64,000 bases of DNA from Vicia villosa (lineage: Eukaryota > Streptophyta > Magnoliopsida > Fabales > Fabaceae), in contig NW_026705216.1 in the NCBI RefSeq assembly GCF_029867415.1, positions 653,134 through 717,133 of the forward strand, given 5' to 3'. The first letter of the stretch is position 1, and each line of letters starts with the position of its first letter. A program made the translations under genes and the position numbers. The notes beneath the pieces were generated by a model that had not been told where the DNA came from, did no database searches, and saw nothing but the letters and a program-made list of their open reading frames with translations. Shown piece after piece: positions 63,938 through 64,000 of this stretch.

Positions 63938-64000
63938 TCAACTGAGAACCATTTTTCTCTGTTTTTGATTACTTCATTTATTCATTTCAACAACTAGTGT

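Overview
This is a plant nuclear genomic window: AT-rich, intron-containing, and dominated by transposable elements. The families present (Ty1-copia elements with TGTTG...CAACA ends and initiator-Met primer sites, CACTA elements with CACTACGCC ends, L1-type LINEs, a Tubby-like F-box gene, an F-box/FBA gene) fit a papilionoid legume, probably of the inverted-repeat-lacking clade (Pisum/Vicia/Trifolium/Medicago type). The clade is inferred from overall character; no sequence search was run.

Layout. 1-1520: right end of a deleted CACTA element. 1844-11759: an old minus-strand Ty1-copia element whose pol gene is split by a second minus-strand LTR element (3744-10756) with 1.6-1.7 kb LTRs, gag and a plant-transposon-like ORF but no recognisable pol. 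11960-16745: a plus-strand LINE cut by a solo LTR (13504-14826, TSD tatct) and a MITE, meeting a second, minus-strand LINE fragment (16771-17709). 18430-21300: the best host gene, a complete Tubby-like F-box protein gene (TLP copy 1). 22700-24106: short-LTR copia and TRIM-like remnants. 24107-29090: a CACTA left end carrying a proteasome RPN3 exon pair, a copia 3' LTR fused to a broken CACTA TNP2 transposase, and an orphan exon of zeta-carotene desaturase. 30821-32969: TLP copy 2, lacking the promoter/leader exon and with its 3' end replaced. 33424-34047: a foldback-like element with internal GTTAAC repeats.

35402-40664 is the centrepiece: a complete CACTA element with both termini, long subterminal arrays and a 3-bp target duplication (AAT). 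It carries pieces of three unrelated host genes in one orientation: callose synthase, HGH1-like ARM protein and a subtilase (Pack-CACTA). It sits inside a TRIM-like element, between LTR and primer site.

40667-44150: LTR element debris, including a gypsy LTR plus gag. 44398-45533: an F-box/FBA gene whose start is uncertain. 45540-50000: locally duplicated non-coding DNA. 50170-55490: copia LTR material interrupted by a 2.17 kb TGTAACAC...GTGTTACA element. 55866-64000: a MULE-like element with long TIRs, two MITEs, tandem repeats and a tiny poly(A) retro-insertion with an 18-bp target duplication. Apart from TLP copy 1 and possibly TLP copy 2 and the F-box gene, every protein-coding signal belongs to a transposon or to a captured or broken gene fragment. 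No tRNA, rRNA or CRISPR was recognised.
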